Below are positions 9,088 to 19,870 of a DNA stretch of 64,000 nucleotides, piece by piece. This DNA is from Azolla caroliniana (taxonomy: Eukaryota; Polypodiophyta): the NCBI GenBank assembly GCA_043228905.1, contig JBHGNT010000008.1:21390001-21454000 (forward strand), written 5' to 3'. Each line of letters opens with the position of its first letter. Position 1 is the first letter of the stretch. A model generated the notes under the pieces. The model saw only the letters and a list, made by a program, of their open reading frames with translations. It searched no databases and had not been told where the DNA came from. The position numbers were made by a program, and so were the translations under genes.

Positions 9088-10044
9088 ATGGATAGAGGCA
9101 TGGCTAGCTTGCTTCCAACGGAGAAGCTCGACAAAAACAACTACGCGTCTTGGTCTTCCAAGATGCCCCAGTACCTGTTCAGACACGGTTACTAGAGCTA
9201 TGTCGATGGAGCAAATGACACAGCACCCAATTCGACACACAAAGACTTCCCGGCGTGGGAACAATCAGCAAGCAGAGTGTTATACTATTTCGCGTCTTGT
9301 GTGGGCGAATAGCTATTAAGCTACGTTCGGGATGCAAAAACGTTGAAGGGTGCGTGGGAAAATCTGAAGAAGATCTTCGCCGCGAGCACCACAGCCAGGA
9401 AGCTTCAGCTCTGACAGGCGTTGAGCAACCTACGACAACGCGATTTGTCGGTGGCTAACTAAACCTCGAAGATCAAGGACATATGCGACTCCTTAGCCTC
9501 CATCAATGTGAACATCGAGGAAAGCGAGATGGTCCACATCTGTCTCGGGGGTTTGGCGTCAAAGTTTGGAGCGTTCCGAACTGTTGTGTGTACACGGGAG
9601 AATACGTCGTCGTTTTTCGACTTACAGTCGATCCACCTTAAACAGGAGAACCACGGGGTGTGTCGACAAACACGCATGCAGACAACAAGATGTTGTACAC
9701 GGAGGGAGAGAGGCCCCGTGGTCATGGCGGACGAGGCGAGTCGGTACGCAATGGACGCGGCCGACGGGATCAAGGAAGAAGGCACTGAAGTGATGCCAAC
9801 AGCAACTCCGGACCCTCCGGAAACAGGGGGAGTCGAGGCGACGAGAACCAGTAAGGGAAATCTGCCGCGGAATGCTGGTACTGTGGCAAGAAAGGCCATA
9901 GGGAGAGCGAGTGCTGGAAAAAGCGCGCCGAGTCAAAGAGGACTGGTTCCGGATCTTGTTCCGAACATACCGACAAAGGAAACCGGCAACGATCGCACTA
10001 CGCCGAAGGATCCGGAAAAGCCGAAAAAGGGTCAGTCTTCATGA
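9088..10044 (+). pseudogene. Copia A gag (broken)
   Basis: Starts at ATG 9088 (MDRGMAS...). Gag wording is clear (EKLDKNNYASWSSKM, later NIEESEMVHICLGGL). There are several in-frame stops, including near 9193, 9309, 9412 and 9457, mostly explained by single C-to-T or G-to-A changes. The expected nucleic-acid-binding knuckle (a degraded C.YC..K.GH equivalent near 9870-9915) has lost its pattern. The gag frame ends at TGA 10042-10044, overlapping an ATG at 10041 in the pol frame. Confidence 0.8.
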
Positions 10045-13000
10045 CAAGACACGAAGCAAACTCAATGAAGAAGATCACCCCAAAGTCGGAGGAGGTGTGG
10101 TACGTCAACTCCGGCGCGCCAAACCACATGACGTGCCACGAGGAGTGGTTCTCATACCTTGAGAAATCGACGCAACCAGGAGTAGTCGCAACCGGAGACG
10201 ACACTCTACATCCGATCGCGAGTGTCGGTGAAGTTCCCTTGAGCCATGTCGGGTAGAAAGGGAAACTTATGAACGTGTTACATGTCCCAACCATCACGAA
10301 GAATCTGGTGTCGGTCGGCCAGATCATCGACCAGGGGATGCAGGTTTGGTTTACACACCTCGAGTGCTTCATCGAGGAAGAAGGCCGTATTATTGCGCAA
10401 GGGCGCAGAGATGGGAGGATGTTCATCCTCGACTCTACTGACGGTGGCACCGCAATGTTCGCGAAGGGACAAAAAGTCGAGTTGGACATCGACTTATGGC
10501 ACAAGCGGATAGGCCACATCAACTACCAGCGGCTTTAAGACCTACAATCGAAACAAGTAGTGTTCGGATTGCCCAAATTTAGTGGCCGGAAGGCACAAAT
10601 TTGTGAAGCCTGCCAGCTTGGGAAGCAACACCGACTTCCCTTCCCCAACGAGTGTAACTGGAGCTGGAACAAGCTCGACGTGATACACTCAGATGTGTGG
10701 GGGCCAGCACAAAACGTTAGTCTTGGCAGGAGCCGATATTTCGTCTCCTTCATCGACGACTACACGCAGCACACATGGGGCTACCTCATCGAGCGAAGTC
10801 TTTGACTATTTCCGGGACTTCAACGGGTTCATGGAAACGGAAACAGGAAGAAAGATCAAGTGCCTACGGTCGGATGGCGAAAAAGAATACTTTTCCGGTC
10901 AATTCAACGGTTATCTACAACAAATGGGAATTCGGCGCGAATTCAGTTGTAGATACACGCCAGAGCAAAACGGCGTGTCCGAGAGCAAAAATCGGTCGGT
11001 TGTGGAGGCGGCACGGGCAATGCTAGAAGAAAAGACCTTGCCCAAGTTATACTGGGCCGAGGCGGTAAGGACCACGGTATACATCCAAAATCGGATCGGA
11101 GAAAAAGTGTCGGCGCACGAGCTATATTTCGGAACGAAGCCGAACTTACGACACTTACGACTTTTCGGTAGCATTGCATATGTGCGTGTGCCAAAGGAGA
11201 AACGGAGGAAGCTAGACGCAAAGGCCGAGAAATGTATCTTGGTCGGTTACTCAGACGAGCAGAAGGGTTATAAGTGTTATAACCCACGCGCTAAACAAGC
11301 GCGCGTGAGCCATTACGTTGTGTTTGATGAGTCTGCGTCCTGGTACTTGCCTCCGACTCCGGACATCACCTCCAATCCGAGTTCTGACGATGAGGTCAGT
11401 GAGGCCGAGATGCCTCCGGATGAGCCTGAAATCCGGACGGGCGAAGAGAGTCCGAATTCATTTCGGTTAAGTGGACCGAATGGATGACTGTGTCGGTTCG
11501 ACTGGTCCGATGAAGAGTCGGCGAGTAGTGGAGACTCGGCCATGCATTCCCCGCGCAGGAAGCTGAGGAGACGGCTTACATGCAAAGAGAAAGGGAAGAA
11601 GAAGGTGTCGGATTCCGGCACGGATAGGAAAGAGTCAGACCGACGTGAGTCCGACTCCGAGGGAAGTGGTGACGGGTCTTCAAGAGAAAAGTCTGTATCG
11701 GCCGAGAAGACCTCGATATCGGCTAATGACCGATTACGCCGATCTACCTGCCAAAAGAACCCAATTGTGCGGTTCGGATACAACGAGTACATGGCGCATC
11801 ATTATGCGTACATGACCCGTGTAGCAGAAGTGTGTGAGCCGGAGAGCTACGTAGAGGCAGCTAAGGACGCAAATTGGCGCGCCACGATGGAGGCAGAGAT
11901 GCAGACATTGGCGGAAAACAAGACCTAGGACCTAGTTGACGCACCAAAGGGTGTGAAGCCGATCGGATGTAGGTGGGTGTACAAGGTCAAGTACAACACC
12001 GATGGCTCTGTCAACCGATACAAGGCCCGGTTAGAAGCGAAAGGCTACACGCAGAAACACGGCATCGACTACGATGAGACGTTTGCGACGATCACGAAGA
12101 TGACGACCGTGTATGTTTTGCTCGCAGTAGCCGTGGCCAAGGGGTGGCACTTACATCAGATGGATGTAAAGAATGCGTTCCTGCAAGGTGAGCTTGAGGA
12201 ACTAGTGTACATGGTACAACCCCCCGGATTTCACTCCGGAACGAACACGTCGGCAGTGTGCCGATTGAAGAAGTCCCTTTACGGACTGAAGCAAGCCTCG
12301 CGTGCCTGGAACGCCAAGATCACACATCGTCTGCGTCGGATGGGCTTTGCGATGTCAAAATCGGACTCCTCACTGTTCGTTCGGAAAGGTCGACTTGGGT
12401 CGGTCAGTATTTTACTCTATGTTGATGACTTGGTCATCACCGGTGCCGACCTAGGTGAAATCAACCACGTGAAGCTTCAGCTTGCGGCATCATTCGACAT
12501 GAAGGATCTAGGAGACCTTCATTACTTCCTCGGGATCGAAGTGGTCCGCACCCCCGAAGGCATACTGATCAGCCAACGTCATTATGCGCTGAATATGCTC
12601 TTCAAATTCGGGATGGCAGACTGTAAGTCCGTCTCGACTCCTCTAGATAGAACCATCAAGCCTCGCCCCAATACCAGAGAGGTATGCGACCCGACGAGGT
12701 TCCGACAAATTGTCGAAAGCCTTATCTACTTGACAATCACCCGACCCGATCTCAGTTATCTGGTCGGGGTGATCAGTCAGTTTATGGAGCGACCTACCGA
12801 GGAGCACCTTCAGTGTGCGCAACGCGTACTGCGATACGTAAGCGGGACTAAGGACCGCGAACTGCTATTTCGGACCGGTCTAGCCCCGCAGTTGGTCGGC
12901 TACATCAATGTTGATTGGGCTGGCAACGCCGCCGATCGCCGATCGCCGATCCACGTCCGGATATGCGTTCTCTCTTGGGAGTGCCACGATAGCATGGAGT

Positions 13001-13719
13001 AGCAAGAAGCAGCCAACAGTTGCACTGTAGAGCACCGAAGCCGAGTATAGAGGAGCGGTTGTCGCGACATGCGAAGCCATATGGTTGAAGCGGCTACTTA
13101 AGGATCTGCAGGTGGAGGTGTCCGACTACTTAAGGATCTGCAGGATCTGCTCGCGAAGAACCCCGTCTTCCACGCACGGACCAAGCACATTGAGGTACAC
13201 TACCATTTTGTCCGTGAGCGTGTCCTTTTTGGTGAAGTCAAACTTCAGTATGTTCCGACAGATCGGCAGACCGTCGACATCTTCACCAAGCCTCTTGGTC
13301 TGGACAAGTTGTGGCAATTCTCGGGTGCGCTTGGGTTGCGTCACCTCGACGTGCCGAACTTGAGGGGGAGAGACGTCCCAAATGACCATGGAAGGGAGCA
13401 GGAAAGGAGCGGAAAAAACCGTAGCGCCGAGTCGGATGATGAATTCGACTTCGGATCGGCTGAAGAAGCCGAAGGTGGATCCGCCGATGAGTCCGAAAAC
13501 GGACATAAGGGGAGCAACCAGAAGAAAGAGCCAAAGCCAACCAAGCATGGGGGAGATGACATCGTCAAGGGCAAGAAAACCAAAGACGAGTTGGAGACAA
13601 CCAACTCAGACGAGAGCGAAAACCGATCGGGGGTAGCCGAGTTGGTTCGGATGTTTGATTCAGATACACTGAATCAATTGAGGGTCAAGCGGAAAAGAAG
13701 GCAGCAGGAAAAGCGCTAA
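10041..13719 (+). pseudogene. Copia A pol with C-terminal extension (broken)
   Basis: Order: protease (VWYVNSGAPNHM near 10098, normal DSG changed to NSG), GAG-pre-integrase (HKRIGHINYQRL near 10500), integrase (HSDVWGPA, SFIDDYTQHTW, KCLRSDG, PEQNGVSE; 10685-11100), reverse transcriptase (CRWVYKVKYN, QMDVKNAFLQG, LKKSLYGLKQA, LLYVDDLVI; 11965-12470), and RNase H to about 13330 (DIFTKPLG). In-frame stops and at least two frameshifts (near 10800 and 12950) plus a small internal duplication near 13110-13145 kill it. After RNase H the same frame runs on for about 130 codons of acidic, then lysine/arginine-rich sequence to 13719, an extension not usual in Copia. Confidence 0.85.
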
Positions 13720-13884
13720 CACCACGACAGCAAGGAAGCTGTGAAGGGTCGTGGGAGCATACAAGCCGACCGAAAGGGTCGAAGCGCACAGAGTTGAACA
13801 GGTCGAGGAGCGCGAGCAAGGTGTGGAGCCAGGAGAAGCCGAAGCGTAGATCCGGTGGAGCAGGCGGAACCTCAAGTTGAGCTT

Positions 13885-13893
13885 GAGGGGGAG
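13885..13893 (+). other. Polypurine tract of Copia A
   Basis: gagggggag immediately before the TGTTGAGAGA start of the 3' LTR. Confidence 0.7.
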
Positions 13894-13903
13894 TGTTGAG
13901 AGA

Positions 13904-14279
13904 TGTAAACGATTTCTTGCGGAAGCATTAGAAAAACAGAGAAATTAGGGAAAACACAGAGTACGCAGGAGAGACAGAGAGAGCAAAACATAAAAGCTAT
14001 ATTCAAAAACGATATATGCCTCTGTCCTTTACAATTGTGCTCAATCACACTATTAATACAAGTCCTCATGGGACTGACAGAAGTACCGCGTACTTCAATG
14101 CTCACATGAGCTTCTGACACTTACTACGAGACTATAATTGCCCAGTAGTCTAAACTAATACTAGACTTCCGGTTACCGATTGGACCCGGCTAACCGGCTC
14201 CCCAGCTCACCGACTCTGTTGCTTACCGGCTCAGGCTTATTCAGCCGATCCGGCTCCAGTTGAGCTTGCCACTTCAACA
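13904..14279 (-). repeat. Copia B 3' LTR
   Basis: 376 bp. The minus strand starts TGTTGAAGTGGC and ends CGTTTACA. The polypurine tract (gaggggga on the minus strand) lies at about 14280-14290. The other LTR has an extra ~24 bp segment near 32060-32085. Confidence 0.9.
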
Positions 14280-14459
14280 CTCCCCCTCAAGCTCAACTTG
14301 AGGTTGGATCCTAGTGTCAGTCTCTGTGGTAGTCTGGTTCTTCCAACAGACTTCTCCTGGCGTCGCTCCGCCTTGCTCGCGCTCCTCGTCCGGTCTGGTT
14401 CTGTTTGCCGCGACCCCTCTTGTTCTGCGCGCCTCGACCTTCTCGATCGGTATGTTTGC

Positions 14460-16308
14460 TCAATAGGCCCCTCCCCTCTCAACTCTTTCGCTACTATGAC
14501 TCCGGCGCTTATCGATCCGTCGGTTCCTCCGCGATGGCATCGACTTCCGCTGCATCTGTGTCTGCTTGGCCTTGAATTGATCTGGTTCTGCCGAATCTGT
14601 CTTTTGAACCCAATCGACTGTCTCTGATTCGTTCACACTCTTGTCCGAATTGGTTGCTCCCGATTCGTCTTCTGGTTCCAAGCCCTTCACCACATCGGAC
14701 CATGTCCGGGTCTTGGCCTTCTTCCTTCGGTCGGCTCTGTCCTTCTTGACTCTGCCGCCTTCTGTTCTTCCCTCACCGGCGCAATCGGCAGTCTATTTGC
14801 CTTTGCCCGTTCTCCCCCTCAAGTGTGGCACATCGAGATGCTGAACACCAAGCATTTCGGTGAAGTGTTGCAACTTGTCCGATCCGAGCGGCTTGGTGAA
14901 GATGTCGGCTATTTGTCGATCTGTGTGAACATACCGTAGTTCAACTTCACCACTCAGGACCCGCTCACGCACAAAGTGATAATACACTTCTAAGTGCTTC
15001 GTGCGAGCATGGAACACAGGGTTCTTGGTGAGTTGCATGTTGCTTATGTTGTCGCAATAGACCAGAATCGGGGTCGGTACCTCGATCCGTAAGTCTTGCA
15101 GCAGTTACCGAAGCCAGATGGCTTCATAGGTGGCAATGGTAGCGCCCCGATACTCAGCATTGGTGCTCGACAGAGCAACTGTTGGCTGCTTTTTGTTGCT
15201 CCATGCAACAGCTGCGCTACCTAGGGAAAACATGTAACCAGAGGTTGATCGGCGATCTGATGCATCGTCGGCCCAGTCGGCATCCGTGTAACCGACGAGC
15301 TCTTCGGTTATACCTCGCTGGTAGAACAATCCCCGGTCCTTCATGCCGCTTACATATCGCAGTATCTGTTGCACGCACTGAAGGTGCTCCACGGTCGGCT
15401 TCTGCATGAATTGACTTATCATTCCGACTGGATAGCTGATGTCAGATTGAGTGATAGATAGTCAAGTAAATAAGGCTTCCGACGATTTGTCGGAACCGTT
15501 TCTCATTGCAGGCCGGTCCGGAATTGGGACGAAGCTTCTAATTCCGGTCCAAGGGTGTGCAGACAGGTCGGCATTCTGTCATGCCGAACTTGTACAGCAT
15601 ATTCAAGACGTAATGTCGTTGTGAGAGCAATATGTCGTCCGGGGTTCGGATCACCTCGATCCCTAGAAAATAATGAAGGTCCCCCAGATCCTTCATCTCA
15701 AATGTGTCCGACAACTGGGACTTGACGCGGTTGATTTCTGGAACTCCTGGTCCAATGATGACTAGATCATCAACATACAATAGTATACATACCGGAGTGG
15801 CTAAGCCTTGCTGGATGAACAATGAAGAGTCTGATTTGGAGGCCACAAACCCCATCTTACGCAACCGGTGCGTGATCTTCGCATTCCAAGCTCGAGGGGC
15901 TTGCTTAAGGCCATACAACGACTTCTTCAGCCGGCATACCGCCGACTTGTTCATCTCCGATTCAGAGCCGAGGGGCTGAGTCATAAAGACTTCTTCTTCA
16001 AGATCACCCTGAAGAAACGCATTCTTCACATCCATCTGGTGAAGATGCCACCCCCTTGCTACAGCAACCGCCAACACCACACGAACCGTCGTCATCTTCG
16101 CTACCGGAGCGAAGGTCTCGTCGTAGTCGATTCCGTGGGTCTGCACATATCCCTTCACCACTAACCGGGCTTTATACCGGTTAATAGAACCGTCGGTGTT
16201 GTACTTTACCTTGTATATCCACTTGCATCCGATCAGTTTACAGTGACGAGGAGGGTCAACCAGGTCCCATGTCTTGTTGACATCAAGTGCCCGCATTTCT
16301 TCTTCCAT
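14460..16308 (-). pseudogene. Copia B pol 3' part: RT, RNase H, C-terminal extension
   Basis: Reverse transcriptase 15538-16308 (CKWIYKVKYN, QMDVKNAFLQG, LKKSLYGLKQAP, LLYVDDLVI, DLGDLHYFLGIEV), well preserved. RNase H 14793-15422 (DADWADDASDRRST, SSTNAEY, HTDRQIADIFTKPLG), interrupted near 15435 and 15105. After a stop near 14795 the same frame is open again at 14460-14693, with a segment (DVVKG..., TNSDKS, basic tail) that aligns with the extension of Copia A. It is most similar to Copia A throughout. Confidence 0.85.
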
Positions 16309-16898
16309 AGCGGCACGCTAATTTGCGTCCTTGGCCGCTTCTGCGTAGCTCTCCAGCTCACACACTTCCGCCACCTTACTCATGTACGCATAGTGATGTG
16401 CCATGTACTCATTGTACCCATACCGCTTGACGGGATCCTTGTGGCGGGTGGACCGACCTAACTCACTGTTACCCGGTTTGAGGCCCTTCTTGGCCAGTTC
16501 GGTCTTCGTTGCCGAAGATCCTCCTTTCTCCTTGTCGGAGTCGGATGCACACTAATCCGACTCATCGTTGCCGGTTTCGAATTCCGACATCTTCTTCTTC
16601 CCCTTCTCTTTGTGCATGAACCATCGCCTGGGTTCCTTGCGCGGGGAGTGCACGGCAGAGTCTCCACTACTCGTCGGTTCCTCATCGGACTGGTCAGATT
16701 GACTCAGTCTCTCGTTTGGCCCGCTCAACGGAACGATTCCGAACTCTCATCCAGAGTCCCTGCTTCATCATCCTCTACCTGGGCCGGTTCAGGCTCACTA
16801 GCCTCATCCATCGGCACCAGGTTGGATTCGGAAGTCGGAGCCGATAAGGAGTACCACGATGCTGATTCATCGAACTCGACATCTCGACTAACTCGGAC

Positions 16899-18355
16899 CT
16901 ACTTTGTCCGGGGGTTATAACACTTATAACCCTTCTGCTCTTGAGCATAGCCAATTAGGATGCATTTTTCCGATTTTGCATCTAGCTTCCTCCGCTTCTC
17001 TTCTGGTACATGCACATATGCAATGCTACCGAAGATCTTAAGGTGTCTCAAATTCGGCTTGCGTCCAAAATACAGCTCGTGAGCTAACACCTTGTCATCG
17101 ATCTGGTTCTAGATGTAGACAACTGTTCAGACTGCCTCCGCCCAATAGAATTTGGGCATGCTCTTCTCCTCCAGCATTGTCCTTGCCGCATCAATAAGCG
17201 TCTGGTTCTTCCTTTCGGCAACACCGTTCTATTACGGTGTGTATCTGTAGCTGAACTCTCGCCAAATTCCCTTTTGCTGCAGATAACTGTTGAATTGGCC
17301 GAAAAAGTACTCTTTTCCGCCATCCGACCGCAGGCATTTGATCTGACAGGAATACACGCTCCCGATGAACAGCACTCGGCCACAACCGAGCCTAGAATCA
17401 AACACAGTAAACGGGTAATGAACGCACGACACAATGAAGAGAAGAGTACACAGGATGTTAACGTGGAAAACCCAAACTAGGTAAAAACCACGGTAGCCCA
17501 CAAACTGCAAACTATCACTATATCAGAATGTACAATAGAGAAGCACCGAGGCAACGACCTCGAGCTTGCTATCTTCGCCACAAGCGGCGGTTACAACAAA
17601 GGCAACGACCTCTTCCTCTCTCTCTCTCTGTACACAGTTACACGCTCTAATCTTGAACCAACAAGAATAAAACATCATCTTAAACTAAGTTTGCCCTAAG
17701 TCATATTTATACTAAAATGACTTTTTGGCTATTTACAAATATAGCCCCGATGGACACTCAGAAACATATTTACGAATATGTCCCTTCATCCGGTGAGCAC
17801 TCCTCACCGAGCCTGCATCATCCGGCGCTTGACGAGCACTCATCATCCGGTTCTCACCGGGTCTTCTCACTTCCCATCCGGAGGAACCTGTTTCCTAACA
17901 TGATCTTCCTCTCCGATTCCCGTTCCCCCATGCTTTGGAGACTTTGGAAACACTTGAAGACTTCACTCTTCCGCTCAATGACGTAGATCCATGTGTGCCG
18001 CGTATAGTCGTCGATGAAGGAGACGAAATATCGACTCCCGCCATGACTAACATTCTGTGCCGGTCCCCACACATCCGAATGGATAAGGTCAAGCTTGTTA
18101 CGGCTCCGGTTACATTCGGTGGGGAATGGAAGCCGGGGCTGCTTCCCGAGTTGGCAGGCTTCACATACTTGGGCCTTCCGGCCGCTAAACTTCGGCAAAC
18201 CGAAAACAACTTGTTTCGTTTGCAGGTCTTGAAGCCTCCGGTAATTGACGTGGCCTATCCGCTTGTGCCCCAGGTCGATGTCCGATTCGACCTTCTGTCC
18301 TTTTGCAAACAGAGCGGTGCCGACGTCATTGGTGTCGAGGATAAACATCCTCCCT
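16899..18355 (-). pseudogene. Copia B integrase region, split by solo LTR
   Basis: On the minus strand: GRMFILD..., HKRIGHVNYRRL, CEACQLGKQ zinc-binding part, HSDVWGPAQ and SFIDDYTRHTW (17930-18355). The solo LTR follows, then KCLRSDGGKEYF (about 17310-17345) and the later integrase with HELYFGRKPNLRHLKIFGSIAYVHV (16899-17090). Several stops and frameshifts are present. The integrase catalytic D and D residues flank the LTR insertion, so the enzyme is dead. Confidence 0.85.
17339..17905 (-). mobile_element. Solo LTR of the Copia C family inside Copia B
   Basis: The LTR is 17344-17900 (557 bp); its minus strand starts TGTTAGGAAACAGG and ends in CA. The perfect 5-bp duplication TGATC lies at 17339-17343 and 17901-17905. 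No internal region remains, as expected from recombination between two LTRs. It contains a CT repeat and the same tatttacaaatatagcccc words as the other C LTRs. Confidence 0.92.
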
Positions 18356-18979
18356 ATTAGGAAATAGGTCCCTCCGGATGGGAAGTGAAAAGAACAGAGA
18401 TGATGAGCAAACTCGGCCAAGGCCGGAACCAGATGTGGAGTACCCGGCTACGGAAAACCCGGTGAGAACCGGATGACGTGTGCCCGGCAAGCACCAGATG
18501 ATGCAGGCCCCGTGAGGAGTGCTCACCGGATGAAGGGACATATTCGTAAATATGTTTCTGAGAGTCCATCGAGGCTATATTTGTAAATAGCCAAAAAGTC
18601 ATATTAGTATAAATATGACTTAGGGCAAACTTAGTACTGTTGTTGTTATCATTCTTGTTGGTGCAAGATTAGAGCGTGTAACTGTGTACAGAGAGAGTGA
18701 GAGAGAGGGAGAGGTCATTGCCTCTGTTGTAACCACCGCCTGTGGCGAAGATAGCAAGCTCGAGGTCGTTGCTTCAGTGCTTTACTATTGTACATTCTGA
18801 TATAGTGATAGTTTGCAGTCTGTGGGCTGCCATGGTTTTTCCCTAGTTTGGGTTTTCCAAGTTAACATCCTGTGTACTCTTCTCTTCACTGTGTCGTGCG
18901 TTCATTACCCGTTTTCTGTGTTTTATTCTAGGCTCAGTTGTGGCCGAGCGTTGTTCATCGGGAGCGTGTGTTCTTATCA
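18355..18979 (+). repeat. Copia C 5' LTR
   Basis: Begins TATTAGGAAATAGG, a mutated form of TGTTAGGAAACAGG in the 3' copy, and ends TTATCA. It carries a short array of an accggatga..gtacccggc..cgga-like unit near 18421-18500. Confidence 0.85.
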
Positions 18980-19009
18980 AAGTGGTATCAGAGCGAAACG
19001 ACACAAAAA

Positions 19010-19840
19010 ATGGACGAATCGTTGGGAGGCATGTTCAAGCTCACCGGCTCCAACTATTCCGTGTGGAAGTCGAAGATGAGGGACATGCTCGTGGTTAAAG
19101 ATCTTTGGTTGCCGGTTCAGTTCGGGGACAAGAGACCGGACAAAATCGACGCCACGATATGGGAGGTGATGCACATGAAGACAACGGCTTACATACGGTG
19201 CTTCATCGACATGAGTCTATACAACAACTTCAATGAAGAGAGCAAGGCTCATGAGCTTTGGGAGAAGATCAGCATTATGTTTCAAAACAAAAATGTTGTT
19301 AATCATGTTTCGGTATTTCGGAAGCTAGTAAGACTCTGATACCAAGATGGCTCCAGCATAGCGGAGCACATGAATGCCTTCCAGGGGCTGATCCACTAGG
19401 CAACATCATTGGAAGTTCCTCTCGCCGATGAGGTACTAGCGCTACTCCTGCTCGGTTCCCTCCCAGATAGCTGGGAGACGTTGGTTGTCACTTTGGGCAA
19501 CGCCGGGCCGGAAGGGAAACGGTTATCCCTAGCAAGAATGAAGTTGAGCTTGCTAGATGAGGAGGCGCGTCGGAAAGATAAGGATACGAGCTCTGACTCC
19601 AAAGCGCTCCTTACCGAATCGGAACGCGGAAGACAAAGGAACCGTAGCCCCCAGAACCGGGAAAAGTCGGGGACACGGTCAAAGTCAAGGGGGAGGCCTA
19701 CTTGCTTCTATTGCGGCAAGCCGGGACACTTCCAAACGAACTGTCAGCACTTCCGAAAAGACAAGGAAACCGACGGTACCGATTCGAAGCGGACACCGGA
19801 CCGGAACGGTAAAGACCGGAGGGGGCCGGACCGGAAGTGA
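19010..19840 (+). pseudogene. Copia C gag (two in-frame stops)
   Basis: ATG at 19010 shortly after the primer site. UBN2-type gag wording (FKLTGSNYSVWKSKM, HELWEKIS, LLLGSLPDSWETLV) and an intact CCHC knuckle CFYCGKPGHFQTNC near 19700-19742. Stops at 19337-19339 and about 19397-19399 interrupt an otherwise continuous frame. Role when intact: the capsid-like particle protein that packages the element RNA. Confidence 0.85.
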
Positions 19841-19870
19841 ACGACGGCAATCACGGCAAGTGAAGAAGAG

